Shown in pieces: positions 26,252 through 35,104 of a DNA stretch of 64,000 nucleotides. Each line of letters starts with the position of its first letter. Position 1 is the first letter of the stretch. The notes beneath the pieces were generated by a model. It worked only from the letters and a program-made list of their open reading frames with translations. It searched no databases and was not told the origin of the DNA. A program made the translations under genes and the position numbers. The stretch comes from Mycobacteroides sp. LB1 (GTDB lineage Bacteria; Actinomycetota; Actinomycetes; Mycobacteriales; Mycobacteriaceae): positions 1 through 64,000 of the forward strand of contig NZ_JACCFF010000003.1 in assembly GCF_013449725.1 (NCBI RefSeq), given 5' to 3'.

Positions 26252-27082
26252 TTAGCGCTGCGTGCTGCCCGCGTCCACCGGCAGCGCCACCGAGGTGATG
26301 TACCGGGCCTCCTCTGAGGTGAGGAACAGCGATGCGTTGGCGACGTCCAGGGGTTCCACCCACGGCACGTCGAGCATGTTCATGGTCTTCGCGGCCTGAG
26401 CGAACTCCTCCCGGGTGGGCTCTTCGAGATCCGGCCGGAACATCCGTCGTACGTGGTCGTTCTGAATCATCGGGGTATCCACGTTGGTCGGATGGACGGT
26501 GTTGACCCGGATCTTGTGTGGAGCCAGCTCTGCGGCCAGCGAGCGCATCAGCCCGACGACCCCGTGCTTGGCCGCGACATAGTGCGATACCCCGATGAGA
26601 CCACGTAGTCCGGCGATGGAACTGACAAGCACCATCGAGCCGCCGCCGCGGGCAATCAGATGCGGGATGGCGGCTCGGGCGGTGTGCCACACCCCCGTCA
26701 GATTGACATCGAGCATTGTCTGCCAGGTACTTTCGGTCATCTCAGACAAGGTGGCACGCGAGGTGATGCCGGCGGTCGCACAGACGATGTCCAGTCCGCC
26801 GAACGCGGTGACCGCATCGGTGACAAAGGTCTCGAGGCTGCGCAGATCGCGCACGTCGACCACACCTGGAATGACTCGGCGTCCCTCGGCCTCCACGAGA
26901 TCTGCTGTCTCGTCGAGATCTTCACGTGTCGCGGGCGGGGTGACGGTGGTGTGCACGGGCGCACAGATGTCGAGAGCGATGATGTCGGCCCCCTCCTGCG
27001 CAAACCGCACCGCCTGTGCACGCCCGATCCCCCGGGCGGCACCCGTCACGAGGGCAACCTTGCTTGTCAGTCGTCCCGTCAC
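26252..27082 (-). CDS. Mycofactocin-type SDR oxidoreductase
   Basis: A 276-residue SDR from GTG 27082 with ggagg upstream. Nucleotide motif TGAARGIG, catalytic Ser in VLVSSIAG and YVAAK. The long insertion after the second strand (LDICAPVHTTVTPPATREDLDETADLV) marks the mycofactocin-coupled SDR group, whose members hold NAD(H) tightly and are reoxidised through mycofactocin. It lies downstream of a second SDR and a Baeyer-Villiger monooxygenase on the same strand, so an alcohol-ketone-ester degradation step is plausible. Confidence 0.87.
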   Translation of the reverse strand: MTGRLTSKVALVTGAARGIGRAQAVRFAQEGADIIALDICAPVHTTVTPPATREDLDETADLVEAEGRRVIPGVVDVRDLRSLETFVTDAVTAFGGLDIVCATAGITSRATLSEMTESTWQTMLDVNLTGVWHTARAAIPHLIARGGGSMVLVSSIAGLRGLIGVSHYVAAKHGVVGLMRSLAAELAPHKIRVNTVHPTNVDTPMIQNDHVRRMFRPDLEEPTREEFAQAAKTMNMLDVPWVEPLDVANASLFLTSEEARYITSVALPVDAGSTQR

Positions 27083-27116
27083 ATCGGACCTCCATGTTCT
27101 TCGCGCAAGCGGCTCA

Positions 27117-27911
27117 TCACACCTTCTGCGTCAATCCGGCGTCGACCACCAGCTGGGTGCCGGTGATGTACCGCGCTTCGTCGGAGGCCAGGAAGACCAC
27201 CGCATTGCTGATATCCACCGTCTCCACCCACGGCACAGGCAACAAGGTGCGGGCGGCCAGGGCCTCGGCAGCGTCCTCCTCGGTGGGATGCGCCAGATCC
27301 GGACGCAGCCGGGCGATGACTGCGGGGTTGAGAATCATCCCGGTATTAACCGCACCCGGATGCACCGTGTTCACCCGAATATTTAGCGGCCCAAGCTCGT
27401 TGGCCGCTGTGCGAGCCAGGCCGACGACGGCGTGCTTGCCGGCGGTGTAGTGGGCGGTGTTGGGAGTGCCCTTGAGGCCGTTGGTGGAACTGATGATGAC
27501 GACCGAACCACCGGACGTCAGGTGCGGAATTCCCGCCTGGATGGTGTGCAGGACACCCGTCAGGTTCACGTCGAGCGAGCGTCGCCAGGCATCTTCGGTC
27601 AGTTCCCAGGACGGCCCGAGGCTTTCGTATATTCCGGCGTTGGCAACGACGATGTCCAGTCGCCCGAGCACCTCCACGCCGACGTCGACGGCCTGTGTGA
27701 GCGACTCCGGATCGCGCACATCGGCGAAAGCAGGGACGCAGCGGCGACCGCGGTATTCAATCTCTTTGACTGTGTCGGCGAGCTCGGTGGAGCCGGGCAG
27801 GTCGATCGCGATGACGTCGGCACCTTCCTCGGCCAGACGTTCACAATGCGTGCGGCCCATGCCTTTACCGGCACCGGTGACAACCGCGACCCTTCCGGCC
27901 AATCGTGTCAC
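27117..27911 (-). CDS. SDR oxidoreductase
   Basis: A 264-residue SDR from GTG 27911, overlapping the stop of the upstream monooxygenase as GTGA, hence translational coupling. The frame runs to 28049 but that part lies within the monooxygenase. Motifs: TGAGKGMG, catalytic Ser in IISSTNG and YTAGK. It resembles the next SDR downstream (both share the VNTVHP and DVRD blocks), suggesting an old duplication, though it has a shorter insertion. It probably produces the ketone that the monooxygenase oxidises, or acts on its product. Confidence 0.87.
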   Translation of the reverse strand: MTRLAGRVAVVTGAGKGMGRTHCERLAEEGADVIAIDLPGSTELADTVKEIEYRGRRCVPAFADVRDPESLTQAVDVGVEVLGRLDIVVANAGIYESLGPSWELTEDAWRRSLDVNLTGVLHTIQAGIPHLTSGGSVVIISSTNGLKGTPNTAHYTAGKHAVVGLARTAANELGPLNIRVNTVHPGAVNTGMILNPAVIARLRPDLAHPTEEDAAEALAARTLLPVPWVETVDISNAVVFLASDEARYITGTQLVVDAGLTQKV

Positions 27912-29509
27912 GCGGTGCTCCCGCTCAGGATGAAGCCCTTGTAGCCGCTGGCGGCGACATCGGCGCAGATGGTTCCGTACACGCCGAAGCCGCCGATGAA
28001 GGGCATGAAAACCCGTGGCTTGCCGGGAATGTTCGCACCGAGATACCACGAGTTGGCCTTGGGGAACATGGTGGCTGCCGCGCGCTCATTGCACTCGGCC
28101 ACCCAGTCCGTGACAGCCTGCGGCTCGGCCTCCACGGTCGAGAAGTCATGCTCCACCATGTGTTTCAGTAGATCGCCAATCCAGTCAACATGGTGCTCGG
28201 CGCCGAGCACCATGTTGGCGAGCACAGATGGACTGCCCGGTCCGGTGACGATGAACAGATTGGGAAAGCCGTCGACCCCAAGACCCAGGTAGGTGCGAGG
28301 ACCCGCATGCCAGGTGTCCTTGAGCGGGTGCCCGTCTCGGCCCCGGACGTCGATCCGATTGAGGGCTCCGGTCATGGCATCGAACCCGGTGGCGAAGATG
28401 ATCATGTCGAGGCCGTAGTGGTTTTCGGTGGTGGCGATTCCGTGGACATCGATCGACTCGATCGGCGCCTCTCGAAGATTTATCACATTCACGTTGCCCC
28501 GATTAAACGTCTGAAAGTAATTGGTATCAGTGCAGATTCGTTTGGTGCCGATTGGGTGGTCCTTGGGGATGAGGACATCGGCGACGGCGGGATCGTCGAT
28601 GACGGCGCGCACCTTCTCTTCGAAGAAGGCCCTAGCCTCGTCGTTGGCGTTTAAATCGATCGTCTGATCAGGGAAGGTCTTTCCGAACAGGACTCCACCG
28701 AGATCCCAGCGCTTCTCGAAAGCTGCACGTCGTTCTGGTGCGGAGATTTCCAAGGTCTTCTTGGGATAGACCTGATGCGGGGAGCCGCCGCCGCTCTCCC
28801 GGGACTGCCGTCGCCGCTGGTCATAGGTGGCCTTCAGTTCGGCGCGTTGCTCGGGGGCGATATCGGTATTTCCGGCGGGGACACTGTAATTGGCGGTGCG
28901 CTGGAAGACTAGGAGCTCCTTTGCCGTCTCGGCGACGACCGGTACCAGCTGGATACCCGATGACCCCGTTCCGATGATCCCAACCCGCTTATCGGTGAAG
29001 TCGACGTCGGCGGCCGGCCAGTGCCCGGTGTGGTACAGCTCGCCGGCGAACGTATCGCGGCCCGGGATGTCGGGTGTGTTCGCGGTGGAGAGCGCGCCGG
29101 TGGACATCACGCAGAACCGCGCGGTCACCTCTTCGCCCCGGTCGGTGCGAACAGCCCAACGCGTGCTCTGTTCGTCCAGGGTCGCCGAGATGACCCGGGT
29201 ATTGCAGCGGATGTCGCGGCGCAGATCGAACCGGTCGGCGACGTGGTTGATGTATCGCAGGATCTCTTCTTGGGTGGCGTACTTCTCGGTCCAGTCCCAA
29301 TCCTGTTGCAGTTCATCGGAAAACGAATACGAGTAGTCGATGCTCTCCACATCGCAACGCGCGCCCGGGTAGCGGTTGAAGAACCAGGTGCCGCCCACAT
29401 CGGAGCCTGCTTCGAACACGATCACCGATAGGCCCTGGGACCGCAGCCGCTGTAGGGCGTACAACCCCGCGAAACCGGCGCCAACCACCACCACGTCGAA
29501 GTTCTTCAC
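27908..29509 (-). CDS. Baeyer-Villiger monooxygenase
   Basis: A 533-residue flavoprotein if started at GTG 29509; TTG 29569 would add 20 residues, and neither has a clear site. It has an FAD motif VVGAGFAGLYAL, the complete Baeyer-Villiger fingerprint FAGELYHTGHW, and an NADPH motif IIGTGSSGIQ. Blocks such as GGTWFFNRYPGARCDVES match cyclohexanone monooxygenase-like enzymes. It inserts oxygen next to a ketone to give an ester or lactone. The following two SDR genes are coupled to it. It faces away from the HsaA-like operon over a 130-base shared upstream region. Confidence 0.92.
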   Translation of the reverse strand: MKNFDVVVVGAGFAGLYALQRLRSQGLSVIVFEAGSDVGGTWFFNRYPGARCDVESIDYSYSFSDELQQDWDWTEKYATQEEILRYINHVADRFDLRRDIRCNTRVISATLDEQSTRWAVRTDRGEEVTARFCVMSTGALSTANTPDIPGRDTFAGELYHTGHWPAADVDFTDKRVGIIGTGSSGIQLVPVVAETAKELLVFQRTANYSVPAGNTDIAPEQRAELKATYDQRRRQSRESGGGSPHQVYPKKTLEISAPERRAAFEKRWDLGGVLFGKTFPDQTIDLNANDEARAFFEEKVRAVIDDPAVADVLIPKDHPIGTKRICTDTNYFQTFNRGNVNVINLREAPIESIDVHGIATTENHYGLDMIIFATGFDAMTGALNRIDVRGRDGHPLKDTWHAGPRTYLGLGVDGFPNLFIVTGPGSPSVLANMVLGAEHHVDWIGDLLKHMVEHDFSTVEAEPQAVTDWVAECNERAAATMFPKANSWYLGANIPGKPRVFMPFIGGFGVYGTICADVAASGYKGFILSGSTA

Positions 29510-29639
29510 GACGGTGAGATTAGGTTGGGGCGGCCTCGGACCGCGGGTGCATTCCCAGTGACCGGTCAATCGGATTCAACGGACCGCTGATCGGGAAAAC
29601 GTCCTATGGGGGTGCCTCCACGGGCGCACTATCGAGCGC

Positions 29640-30821
29640 ATGACCGAACGCGTAATCGATCGCATCAACGATATCGCCGACCAGCTGCGTGAACAGGCGT
29701 GGGAGGCGGAGAAGCTGGGCCGGTTGCCGGACGAGACCGCCAAGATGCTCAAGTCCGCGGGCTCTATCCGGCTGCTGCAGACCAAGAAGTACGGCGGCTA
29801 CGAGGTGCATCCTCGGGAGTTCGCCGAAACCGTCATGACCACAGCGTCATTGGATCCGGCCTCCGGCTGGATCTGCGGTGTGGTGGGGGTGCATCCCTGG
29901 CAGGTCGCATTTGCCGACCCCAAGGTCGCGGAGGAGATGTGGAGCGAGGACCAGGACGTCTGGATGGCCTCCCCCTACGCACCGACGGGTATCGCCAAGC
30001 CCGTCGACGGTGGATACGTCTTCAACGGGAGGTGGCAGTTCAGCTCCGGCACCGATCATTGTGACTGGATCATCCTCGGTGCCCTACGAGGCGACGCCGA
30101 CGGGAAGCCGCTGATGCCGCCGAAGATGCTGCACATGATCCTGCCGCGCAAGGACTACGAGATCGTCGAAGACTCCTGGAATGTGGTGGGACTACGGGGT
30201 ACGGGCTCCAAGGACATCGTCGTCAAGGACGCGTTCGTGCCTTCGTATCGCGTTATGGACGGTGACGAGGTGATCGACGGCACCGCGCAGCGCAAAGCCG
30301 GGATGACCGACACGCTGTACCGGATGCCATGGTCCACGATGTTCCCGTTGGGCATCAGCTCGGCGGTCATCGGTATCGCCGAGGGCGCTTTGGCCGCGCA
30401 TCTGGATTATCAGCGGGAGCGTGTCGGGGCTCAGGGCACGGCCGTCAAGGACGATCCGTACGTGCTCTTCGCGATCGGTGAGGCCGCCGCGGATATCAAC
30501 GCCGCTCGTCAGGAGATCCTCGCGAACGTCGACAAGATTTGGGACATGGTCGATTCCGGCAAGGAGGTGTCCTTCGAGGACCGTGCCGCGGGCCGTCGTA
30601 CCCAGGTTCGTGCGGCGTGGCGCGCCGTGATGGCCGTCGACCAGATCTTCTCTCGCTCCGGTGGTAACGCGATGCGGTTGGACAAACCGCTGCAGCGGTA
30701 CTGGCGTGACGCCCACACCGGTCTCGCCCACGCAATTCACGTGCCCAGCACGGTGTTCCACGCCTCGGCACTCAGCTCGCTGGGCGTCGAGCCGCAGGGT
30801 CCACTGAGGGCGATGATCTGA
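29640..30821 (+). CDS. HsaA-like flavin-dependent monooxygenase, oxygenase component
   Basis: A 393-residue protein of the acyl-CoA-dehydrogenase-fold monooxygenases. It matches HsaA (3-HSA hydroxylase) along its length: RLPDETAKMLKSAG, GWICGVVGVHPWQVA, FSSGTDHCDW, VVGLRGTGSKDIVVKDAFVP and QRYWRDAHTGLAHA. HsaA uses reduced flavin supplied by a separate reductase (HsaB) to hydroxylate a phenolic steroid ring; no reductase gene is in this cluster. The last base of its stop is the first base of the ATG of the extradiol dioxygenase gene, so hydroxylation and ring cleavage are coupled. It is probably a paralogue of the main hsaACDB set. Confidence 0.85.
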   Translation: MTERVIDRINDIADQLREQAWEAEKLGRLPDETAKMLKSAGSIRLLQTKKYGGYEVHPREFAETVMTTASLDPASGWICGVVGVHPWQVAFADPKVAEEMWSEDQDVWMASPYAPTGIAKPVDGGYVFNGRWQFSSGTDHCDWIILGALRGDADGKPLMPPKMLHMILPRKDYEIVEDSWNVVGLRGTGSKDIVVKDAFVPSYRVMDGDEVIDGTAQRKAGMTDTLYRMPWSTMFPLGISSAVIGIAEGALAAHLDYQRERVGAQGTAVKDDPYVLFAIGEAAADINAARQEILANVDKIWDMVDSGKEVSFEDRAAGRRTQVRAAWRAVMAVDQIFSRSGGNAMRLDKPLQRYWRDAHTGLAHAIHVPSTVFHASALSSLGVEPQGPLRAMI

Positions 30822-31726
30822 TGGCCGAGCTGAAAAGCCTGGGGTACATCACGGTGCAGACCCAGGACATGGACCGTTGGCGGCATTTCGCCTTGGAGAT
30901 TCTCGGCTTCGCCGAGGGCAGCGGCCCCGATCCCGACGCGCTGTATCTGCGGATGGATGAACGCGCTGCGCGCATCGTGGTGGTACCGGGTGACTCGGAC
31001 CAGGTTATGACGGTCGGCTGGGAGGTGCGTGACGGGGAGGCGTTGCGCGACGTCGTGCGGGCGGTCGAGGCGTCGGGTACCGCCGTCAAACAGCTGTCCG
31101 TCGAGGAGGCCGATGCCCGGCGGGTCGAGGAGGTGGTGACTTTCACCGATCCCGTCGGCACCACGCTCGAGGTGTTCCACGGCCCGGTGCTGGACCATAG
31201 CCCCGTGGTGACGCCGTTCGGCGCCCGGTTTGTAACCGGCGTTCAGGGCCTCGGTCACGTGGTGCTTCCGGTCACCGATCCAAACGGTGCCTTCGCCTTC
31301 TATACCGAGGTGCTGGGATTCCGGCCTCGGGGAGCGTTCCGGATACCCGCGCCACCGGAATTCGGCCCGATGCGCGTGCGATTCCTGGGGATCAACGAGC
31401 GTCATCACAGCTTGGCGCTGTGCCCGGCGCCCCACGGGGGTGCGCCGGGACTGGTGCATGTGATGGTCGAGGTGGACAGCCTCGACGCGGTAGGTCAGGC
31501 CCTGGATCGAGTGCTCAAGGACGAGTACTCGCTCTCTTCCACCTTGGGACGGCACACCAACGACAAGATGGTGTCTTTCTACGTCCGGGCGCCCGGCGGT
31601 TGGGATATGGAGTTCGGCACCGAAGGCATGCGGGTCGAAGAAACGTCGTACACCGCCGCGGAAATCACCGCGGACAGCTATTGGGGCCACGACTGGTCGG
31701 GCAGTGAGCCGCTGGCGGCCATGTAG
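30821..31726 (+). CDS. HsaC-like extradiol ring-cleavage dioxygenase
   Basis: A 301-residue two-domain vicinal-oxygen-chelate enzyme of the BphC/HsaC class. The Fe(II) ligands appear as His in QGLGHVVL, His in GLVHVMVEV and Glu in DMEFGTEG, with His near ERHHSLAL and Tyr in MVSFYVRAP as active-site residues. HsaC cleaves the catecholic steroid A ring in the meta position. It starts one base into the stop of the HsaA-like gene. A large inverted repeat follows its stop. Confidence 0.88.
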   Translation: MAELKSLGYITVQTQDMDRWRHFALEILGFAEGSGPDPDALYLRMDERAARIVVVPGDSDQVMTVGWEVRDGEALRDVVRAVEASGTAVKQLSVEEADARRVEEVVTFTDPVGTTLEVFHGPVLDHSPVVTPFGARFVTGVQGLGHVVLPVTDPNGAFAFYTEVLGFRPRGAFRIPAPPEFGPMRVRFLGINERHHSLALCPAPHGGAPGLVHVMVEVDSLDAVGQALDRVLKDEYSLSSTLGRHTNDKMVSFYVRAPGGWDMEFGTEGMRVEETSYTAAEITADSYWGHDWSGSEPLAAM

Positions 31727-31739
31727 CCCCCTTCTCTCT

Positions 31740-31801
31740 CGCGAACAGACGCTTAGTGCACGCAAATCGCAGGATGCGCGTGCACTAAGCGTCTGTTCGC
31801 G
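31740..31801 (+). terminator. Long hairpin after the dioxygenase gene
   Basis: A perfect 24-bp inverted repeat (31740-31763 and 31778-31801) with a 14-nt loop, beginning 13 bases after the dioxygenase stop. The outer arm reads cgcgaacagacgcttagtgc. Similar GCGA(A/G)CAGACGC-type palindromes recur between genes in mycobacteria to my recollection, so this may be a repeated intergenic terminator element. Confidence 0.75.
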
Positions 31802-31842
31802 TTTGGGGATCACGCGGGGTTGTGTCGCCGGACACACCCATG

Positions 31843-31877
31843 GTACAAACAGTCATATGACTAATAGTCATATGTGA
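31843..31877 (+). promoter_or_regulatory. IclR promoter region with repeated operator-like motifs
   Basis: Bases 31843-31861 (gtacaaacagtcatatgac) match 17 of 19 bases of an element at the kshA start (35118-35100, minus strand). The perfect palindrome gtcatatgac (31852-31861) is followed by a second agtcatatg copy at 31866-31874, 15 bases downstream of the first. A six-codon reading frame (ATG 31857 to TGA 31877) begins within it. Confidence 0.55.
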
Positions 31878-31906
31878 CCGAGACCCCAATGCCGTGGGAG
31901 GGCACC

Positions 31907-32782
31907 ATGACCGACGATCTTCGCGCGAGCGGCTCATCCATGACCACCATCACCGCCGAGTCGGCCACCCCGAGCGCGGTCATCGACCGGGTATCTCTGC
32001 TGCTTGATGCCTTTGACGGCCCAGGCCGGCTCACGCTGGCGCAGCTCGTCCGCCGTACCGGCCTCCCTCGCTCCTCCGTGCACCGCATGCTGGAGCGGCT
32101 GGTGCAGCTGCGCTGGCTGCGACGCGACGGCCGTGACTATGAGCTGGGCACGCGGCTGGTGGAGCTCGGCTCCCTCGCGGTGCACCAGGACCGGCTGCAC
32201 GCGGCGGCGCTGCCGATGCTGCACGAGCTGCATCGCGCCACCGGGCTAGTGGTCCACTTGTCGATCCTCGACGGCACGGACGTCGTCTACCTGGAGAAAA
32301 TCGGTGCGGGGATGGGCGCCGCCGTCGCCACCCGCATCGGTGGTCGGCAGCCGGCGCACTGTACGGCCTCCGGCAAGGCGATCCTGGCGTATCAGGGTGA
32401 GACGCTCGACGGGTTCACCGCGCTGGCCCGCAAGACGCGCTATTCCATCGGCTCGGCAGCTCAACTGCGGCCGGAGCTCGACAAGGTTCGTGGACACGGC
32501 GTCGCCTTCGATCGCGAGGAGCTGCAGCAGGGCATCGGCTGCGTAGCGGCCCCGATTGGAAGCGTCGGCGATGCCGTTGCCGCGGTGTCGGTCTGTGGGC
32601 CGATAACCCGGATGACTTTCGATCAACGACTGGTGGCGCCGTTGCGTATGACGGCAATGGGCATCTGGCGCAATGTCGAGAACGGTCCGACCCGGGTGGC
32701 CCCGACCCTGCAGCCGATCCGGCCGCTGCGCCCCGCCCCCGCTCGCCGCGAGATCTCTGCGCGCACGTTGCAGTACGCGTGA
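31907..32782 (+). CDS. IclR-family regulator
   Basis: A 291-residue regulator from ATG 31907 (gggaggg upstream; GTG 31874 is an alternative). N-terminal winged helix: LTLAQLVRRTGLPRSSVHRM and the wing through YELGTRLVELG. The C-terminal effector domain has VVYLEKIGAG, the PAHCTASGKAILA motif and GIGCVAAPI, all standard for IclR. It lies between the HsaA/HsaC-like pair and an esterase gene that overlaps its stop. A motif shared with the kshA start suggests that it controls both operons. Confidence 0.92.
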   Translation: MTDDLRASGSSMTTITAESATPSAVIDRVSLLLDAFDGPGRLTLAQLVRRTGLPRSSVHRMLERLVQLRWLRRDGRDYELGTRLVELGSLAVHQDRLHAAALPMLHELHRATGLVVHLSILDGTDVVYLEKIGAGMGAAVATRIGGRQPAHCTASGKAILAYQGETLDGFTALARKTRYSIGSAAQLRPELDKVRGHGVAFDREELQQGIGCVAAPIGSVGDAVAAVSVCGPITRMTFDQRLVAPLRMTAMGIWRNVENGPTRVAPTLQPIRPLRPAPARREISARTLQYA

Positions 32783-33705
32783 CGCTCGATCCACAAATCG
32801 CGGCTCTGCTTCCGGCGCTGAACGAGGGGTTCCCGCGTGTCGAGACGATGACGGGAGTGAAGGCTCGCGCTGCCATTCGTGCCCGATACGCTCCCCCCGC
32901 CGCGCTCTTGCCGATGCGCACGGTGACCGACGAGACAGCCTCCGGGCCCGGCGGTGAGATACCGATCCGGGTGTACCGCCCCGATGTGTCGGGCCCGCTG
33001 CCCACCGTCGTCTTCGCTCATGGCGGTGGATTCGTGTTCTGCGATATGGACTCTCATGATGGGCTGTGCCGACGGCTGGCCGGACAGATGCCCGCGGTGG
33101 TCGTGTCGGTCGACTACCGGCGCGCCCCGGAACATCGATGGCCGACGGCCGCGCAGGACATGTTCCTCGCGACGTGTTGGGTGGTGCGCAATGCCCGCGC
33201 GCTGGGAGGCGACCCCAAGCGTGTGATCGTCTGCGGTGACAGTGCCGGAGGGAACCTTGCTGCGGTCACCGCACTGATGGCGCGCGATATGGGAGGACCG
33301 GCGCTAGCAGGTCAGGTCCTCATCTATCCGGTGTTGGACGCGGACTTCGACACCCCTTCCTACCGGGAGTACGCGAAGGGCTACTACAACACCCGCGCCG
33401 CGATGCAGTGGTATTGGGACCAGTACCTCCCCGATTGCGCTCTGCGCACCCACCCGTATGCGGCGCCGCTGCGCGCGGATCTGTCGGGCCTGCCTCCGGC
33501 GGTGGTGGTGACGGCTCGGTATGACCCGCCGTGCAGCGAGGGCGAGGCCTATGCCCGTGCACTCAAGGAGGCTGGAGTTCCGGTGCGATATCGGAGGTAT
33601 GACAACGCCATTCACGGATTCATGACTATGTCGAGCCTGAACCTGGCGGGCACCGCGATCGAGCGGCTGTGCCGCGATGTTGATGAGCTGCTGACGAAGC
33701 CCTAG
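32779..33705 (+). CDS. Alpha/beta hydrolase, hormone-sensitive lipase family
   Basis: A 308-residue esterase from GTG 32779, coupled to iclR by a GTGA overlap. Oxyanion-hole motif HGGGF, nucleophile elbow GDSAGG, catalytic Asp region TARYDPPCSEG and His in NAIHGFMTM are all present. The HGGG motif makes it an HSL-type carboxylesterase (LipN/LipR class), not the meta-cleavage hydrolase HsaD. In this cluster it may open an ester or lactone made by a Baeyer-Villiger enzyme. Its stop overlaps the stop of the convergent small Cys-rich gene. Confidence 0.9.
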   Translation: MTLDPQIAALLPALNEGFPRVETMTGVKARAAIRARYAPPAALLPMRTVTDETASGPGGEIPIRVYRPDVSGPLPTVVFAHGGGFVFCDMDSHDGLCRRLAGQMPAVVVSVDYRRAPEHRWPTAAQDMFLATCWVVRNARALGGDPKRVIVCGDSAGGNLAAVTALMARDMGGPALAGQVLIYPVLDADFDTPSYREYAKGYYNTRAAMQWYWDQYLPDCALRTHPYAAPLRADLSGLPPAVVVTARYDPPCSEGEAYARALKEAGVPVRYRRYDNAIHGFMTMSSLNLAGTAIERLCRDVDELLTKP

Positions 33706-33959
33706 ATGCCGTACTCCTCGGCGAGGACGGGGAGGCGTCCGCTACGTGCGGCGTCCAGAATCGAGCCACGCAATTCGGTACAGACCAGGAACAGCCCCGT
33801 GCAGTTCCGTCGCTGCAGACACCGGGACTCCGCCTCGGCGTTCCACTGCACGCTGGTCTGTTGCCAGCTGCTCTTGCGTGCCAAAACCTCTGCGCCACAC
33901 AGCTGGCAGCCGACAGAAACCATCGGTGAGTCCGCCAGGCGGTTGTCGGCGCGGATCAC
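33702..33959 (-). CDS. Small cysteine-rich protein coupled to KshA
   Basis: An 85-residue protein from GTG 33959, overlapping the kshA stop as GTGA. Five cysteines: 18 and 21 (CQLC), 47, 53 and 60 (CLQRRNC, then VC). It also has a SSWQQTSVQWN segment. Spacing does not match a standard 2Fe-2S, 3Fe-4S or 4Fe-4S ferredoxin, but metal or cluster binding is likely. I do not recognise the family. Tight coupling to a Rieske oxygenase suggests an accessory role, for example in electron delivery or assembly. Confidence 0.7.
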   Translation of the reverse strand: MIRADNRLADSPMVSVGCQLCGAEVLARKSSWQQTSVQWNAEAESRCLQRRNCTGLFLVCTELRGSILDAARSGRLPVLAEEYGI

Positions 33960-35104
33960 GATGATGCGCTCCCGGCCATCGCGGCGAGGTTCTCCTCGAT
34001 CTGCGACTTCCAGGCTTCTCCGGGGCGAGTGGTGTCCACCTCATACTCGAACCGGTCGACCATCTCGGCCGCGACATCCTCGGTATCCACATAGAACTGC
34101 TGGTACCAGCGCCGCAGCTGATACACCGGACCGTCCTCCTCGCAGAGCAGCGGATTGTCGATGCGCGCCTTGTTCTTCCAGATCTGCACATCCTGCTCGA
34201 ACCCGATCTTTACCCAGTCGCCCAGTGCGACCGCAGCGCCCATGGCGGCATCATCCGATAGCCCATCGGACTTCTTGACGATGATTCCGTACTGCAGCAC
34301 AAAGGAATTCGCATCGATGGGGTAGTGGCAGTTGATAAGGATGGAGTTCGAGTCATACCCCACGAAGTGGTAAGTGAGATCATCGATCATGAAGGACGGC
34401 CCGTAGTAGGACGCGACAGAGGTTTGCCCGATCATTTCCACGCCCTCGGGGCTGGGTATGTCCGGGCGGGTGCCGCCGTTCATGTACTGCGTGGCGACGG
34501 AGCCTTCGAAGATGTTCTTGAAGTACGTAGGCAGCGCACCGTGCACGTAGAAGAAGTGCGCCATGTCCACCACGTTGTCCACGATCTCGCGGCAGTTGGT
34601 ATTGACAACCGTTGTGTACCAATGCCAGTCGGTCCACTCGTCGCTGTCGGCACCCGCGATGCGCGGAATCGTGACATTCTCCGGAGGCGGATTGCCCTGT
34701 GGGTCATTCCAAATAAACAGCATGCCGTCCTGTTCGAGGGTGGTCCAGGTGGCGGTGCGGGCAAGCTTCGGAGTACGTCGGCTGTAGGGCACTTTTTTGC
34801 AGCGTCCGTCGCCACCCCAACGCCAATCATGGAACGGACAGGCGATCTCGTCACCCTTGACTTCGCCCTGGCTGAGGTCGCCGCCCATGTGCCGGCAGTA
34901 GGCATCCAGCGCGCTGATCTTGCCCCCCGCGCCACGGAAGACCACGAGCTTCTGACCGAAGGCGTTGATGGAGTGCGGCTTTCCATCCCCGAAGTCCTTG
35001 ATAAGACCAAGGCAGTGCCAGCCGCGGGCGAACCGGGTTGGTGCGGTGTCTGCCTCGATGCACCGGATTTTGACGGTATCGCTATCTGACTGGGCTGTCG
35101 TCAT
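33956..35104 (-). CDS. kshA: 3-ketosteroid 9-alpha-hydroxylase oxygenase, KshA paralogue
   Basis: A 382-residue Rieske oxygenase. The 2Fe-2S ligands are Cys70/His72 and Cys89/His92 (CRHMGG ... CPFHDWRWGG). Mononuclear iron ligands are His183 and His188 (DMAHFFYVH) with a later Asp in the EQDVQIWK region. Near-identical blocks to KshA of M. tuberculosis, such as RFARGWHCLG, PYSRRTPKLARTATWTT and NPLLCEEDGPVYQLRRWY, support the name. KshA with reductase KshB hydroxylates C9 of ketosteroids, which with KstD opens ring B. No kshB is adjacent. Its start codon lies inside a 19-bp element shared with the iclR upstream region, so its mRNA may be leaderless. Confidence 0.9.
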   Translation of the reverse strand: MTTAQSDSDTVKIRCIEADTAPTRFARGWHCLGLIKDFGDGKPHSINAFGQKLVVFRGAGGKISALDAYCRHMGGDLSQGEVKGDEIACPFHDWRWGGDGRCKKVPYSRRTPKLARTATWTTLEQDGMLFIWNDPQGNPPPENVTIPRIAGADSDEWTDWHWYTTVVNTNCREIVDNVVDMAHFFYVHGALPTYFKNIFEGSVATQYMNGGTRPDIPSPEGVEMIGQTSVASYYGPSFMIDDLTYHFVGYDSNSILINCHYPIDANSFVLQYGIIVKKSDGLSDDAAMGAAVALGDWVKIGFEQDVQIWKNKARIDNPLLCEEDGPVYQLRRWYQQFYVDTEDVAAEMVDRFEYEVDTTRPGEAWKSQIEENLAAMAGSASS

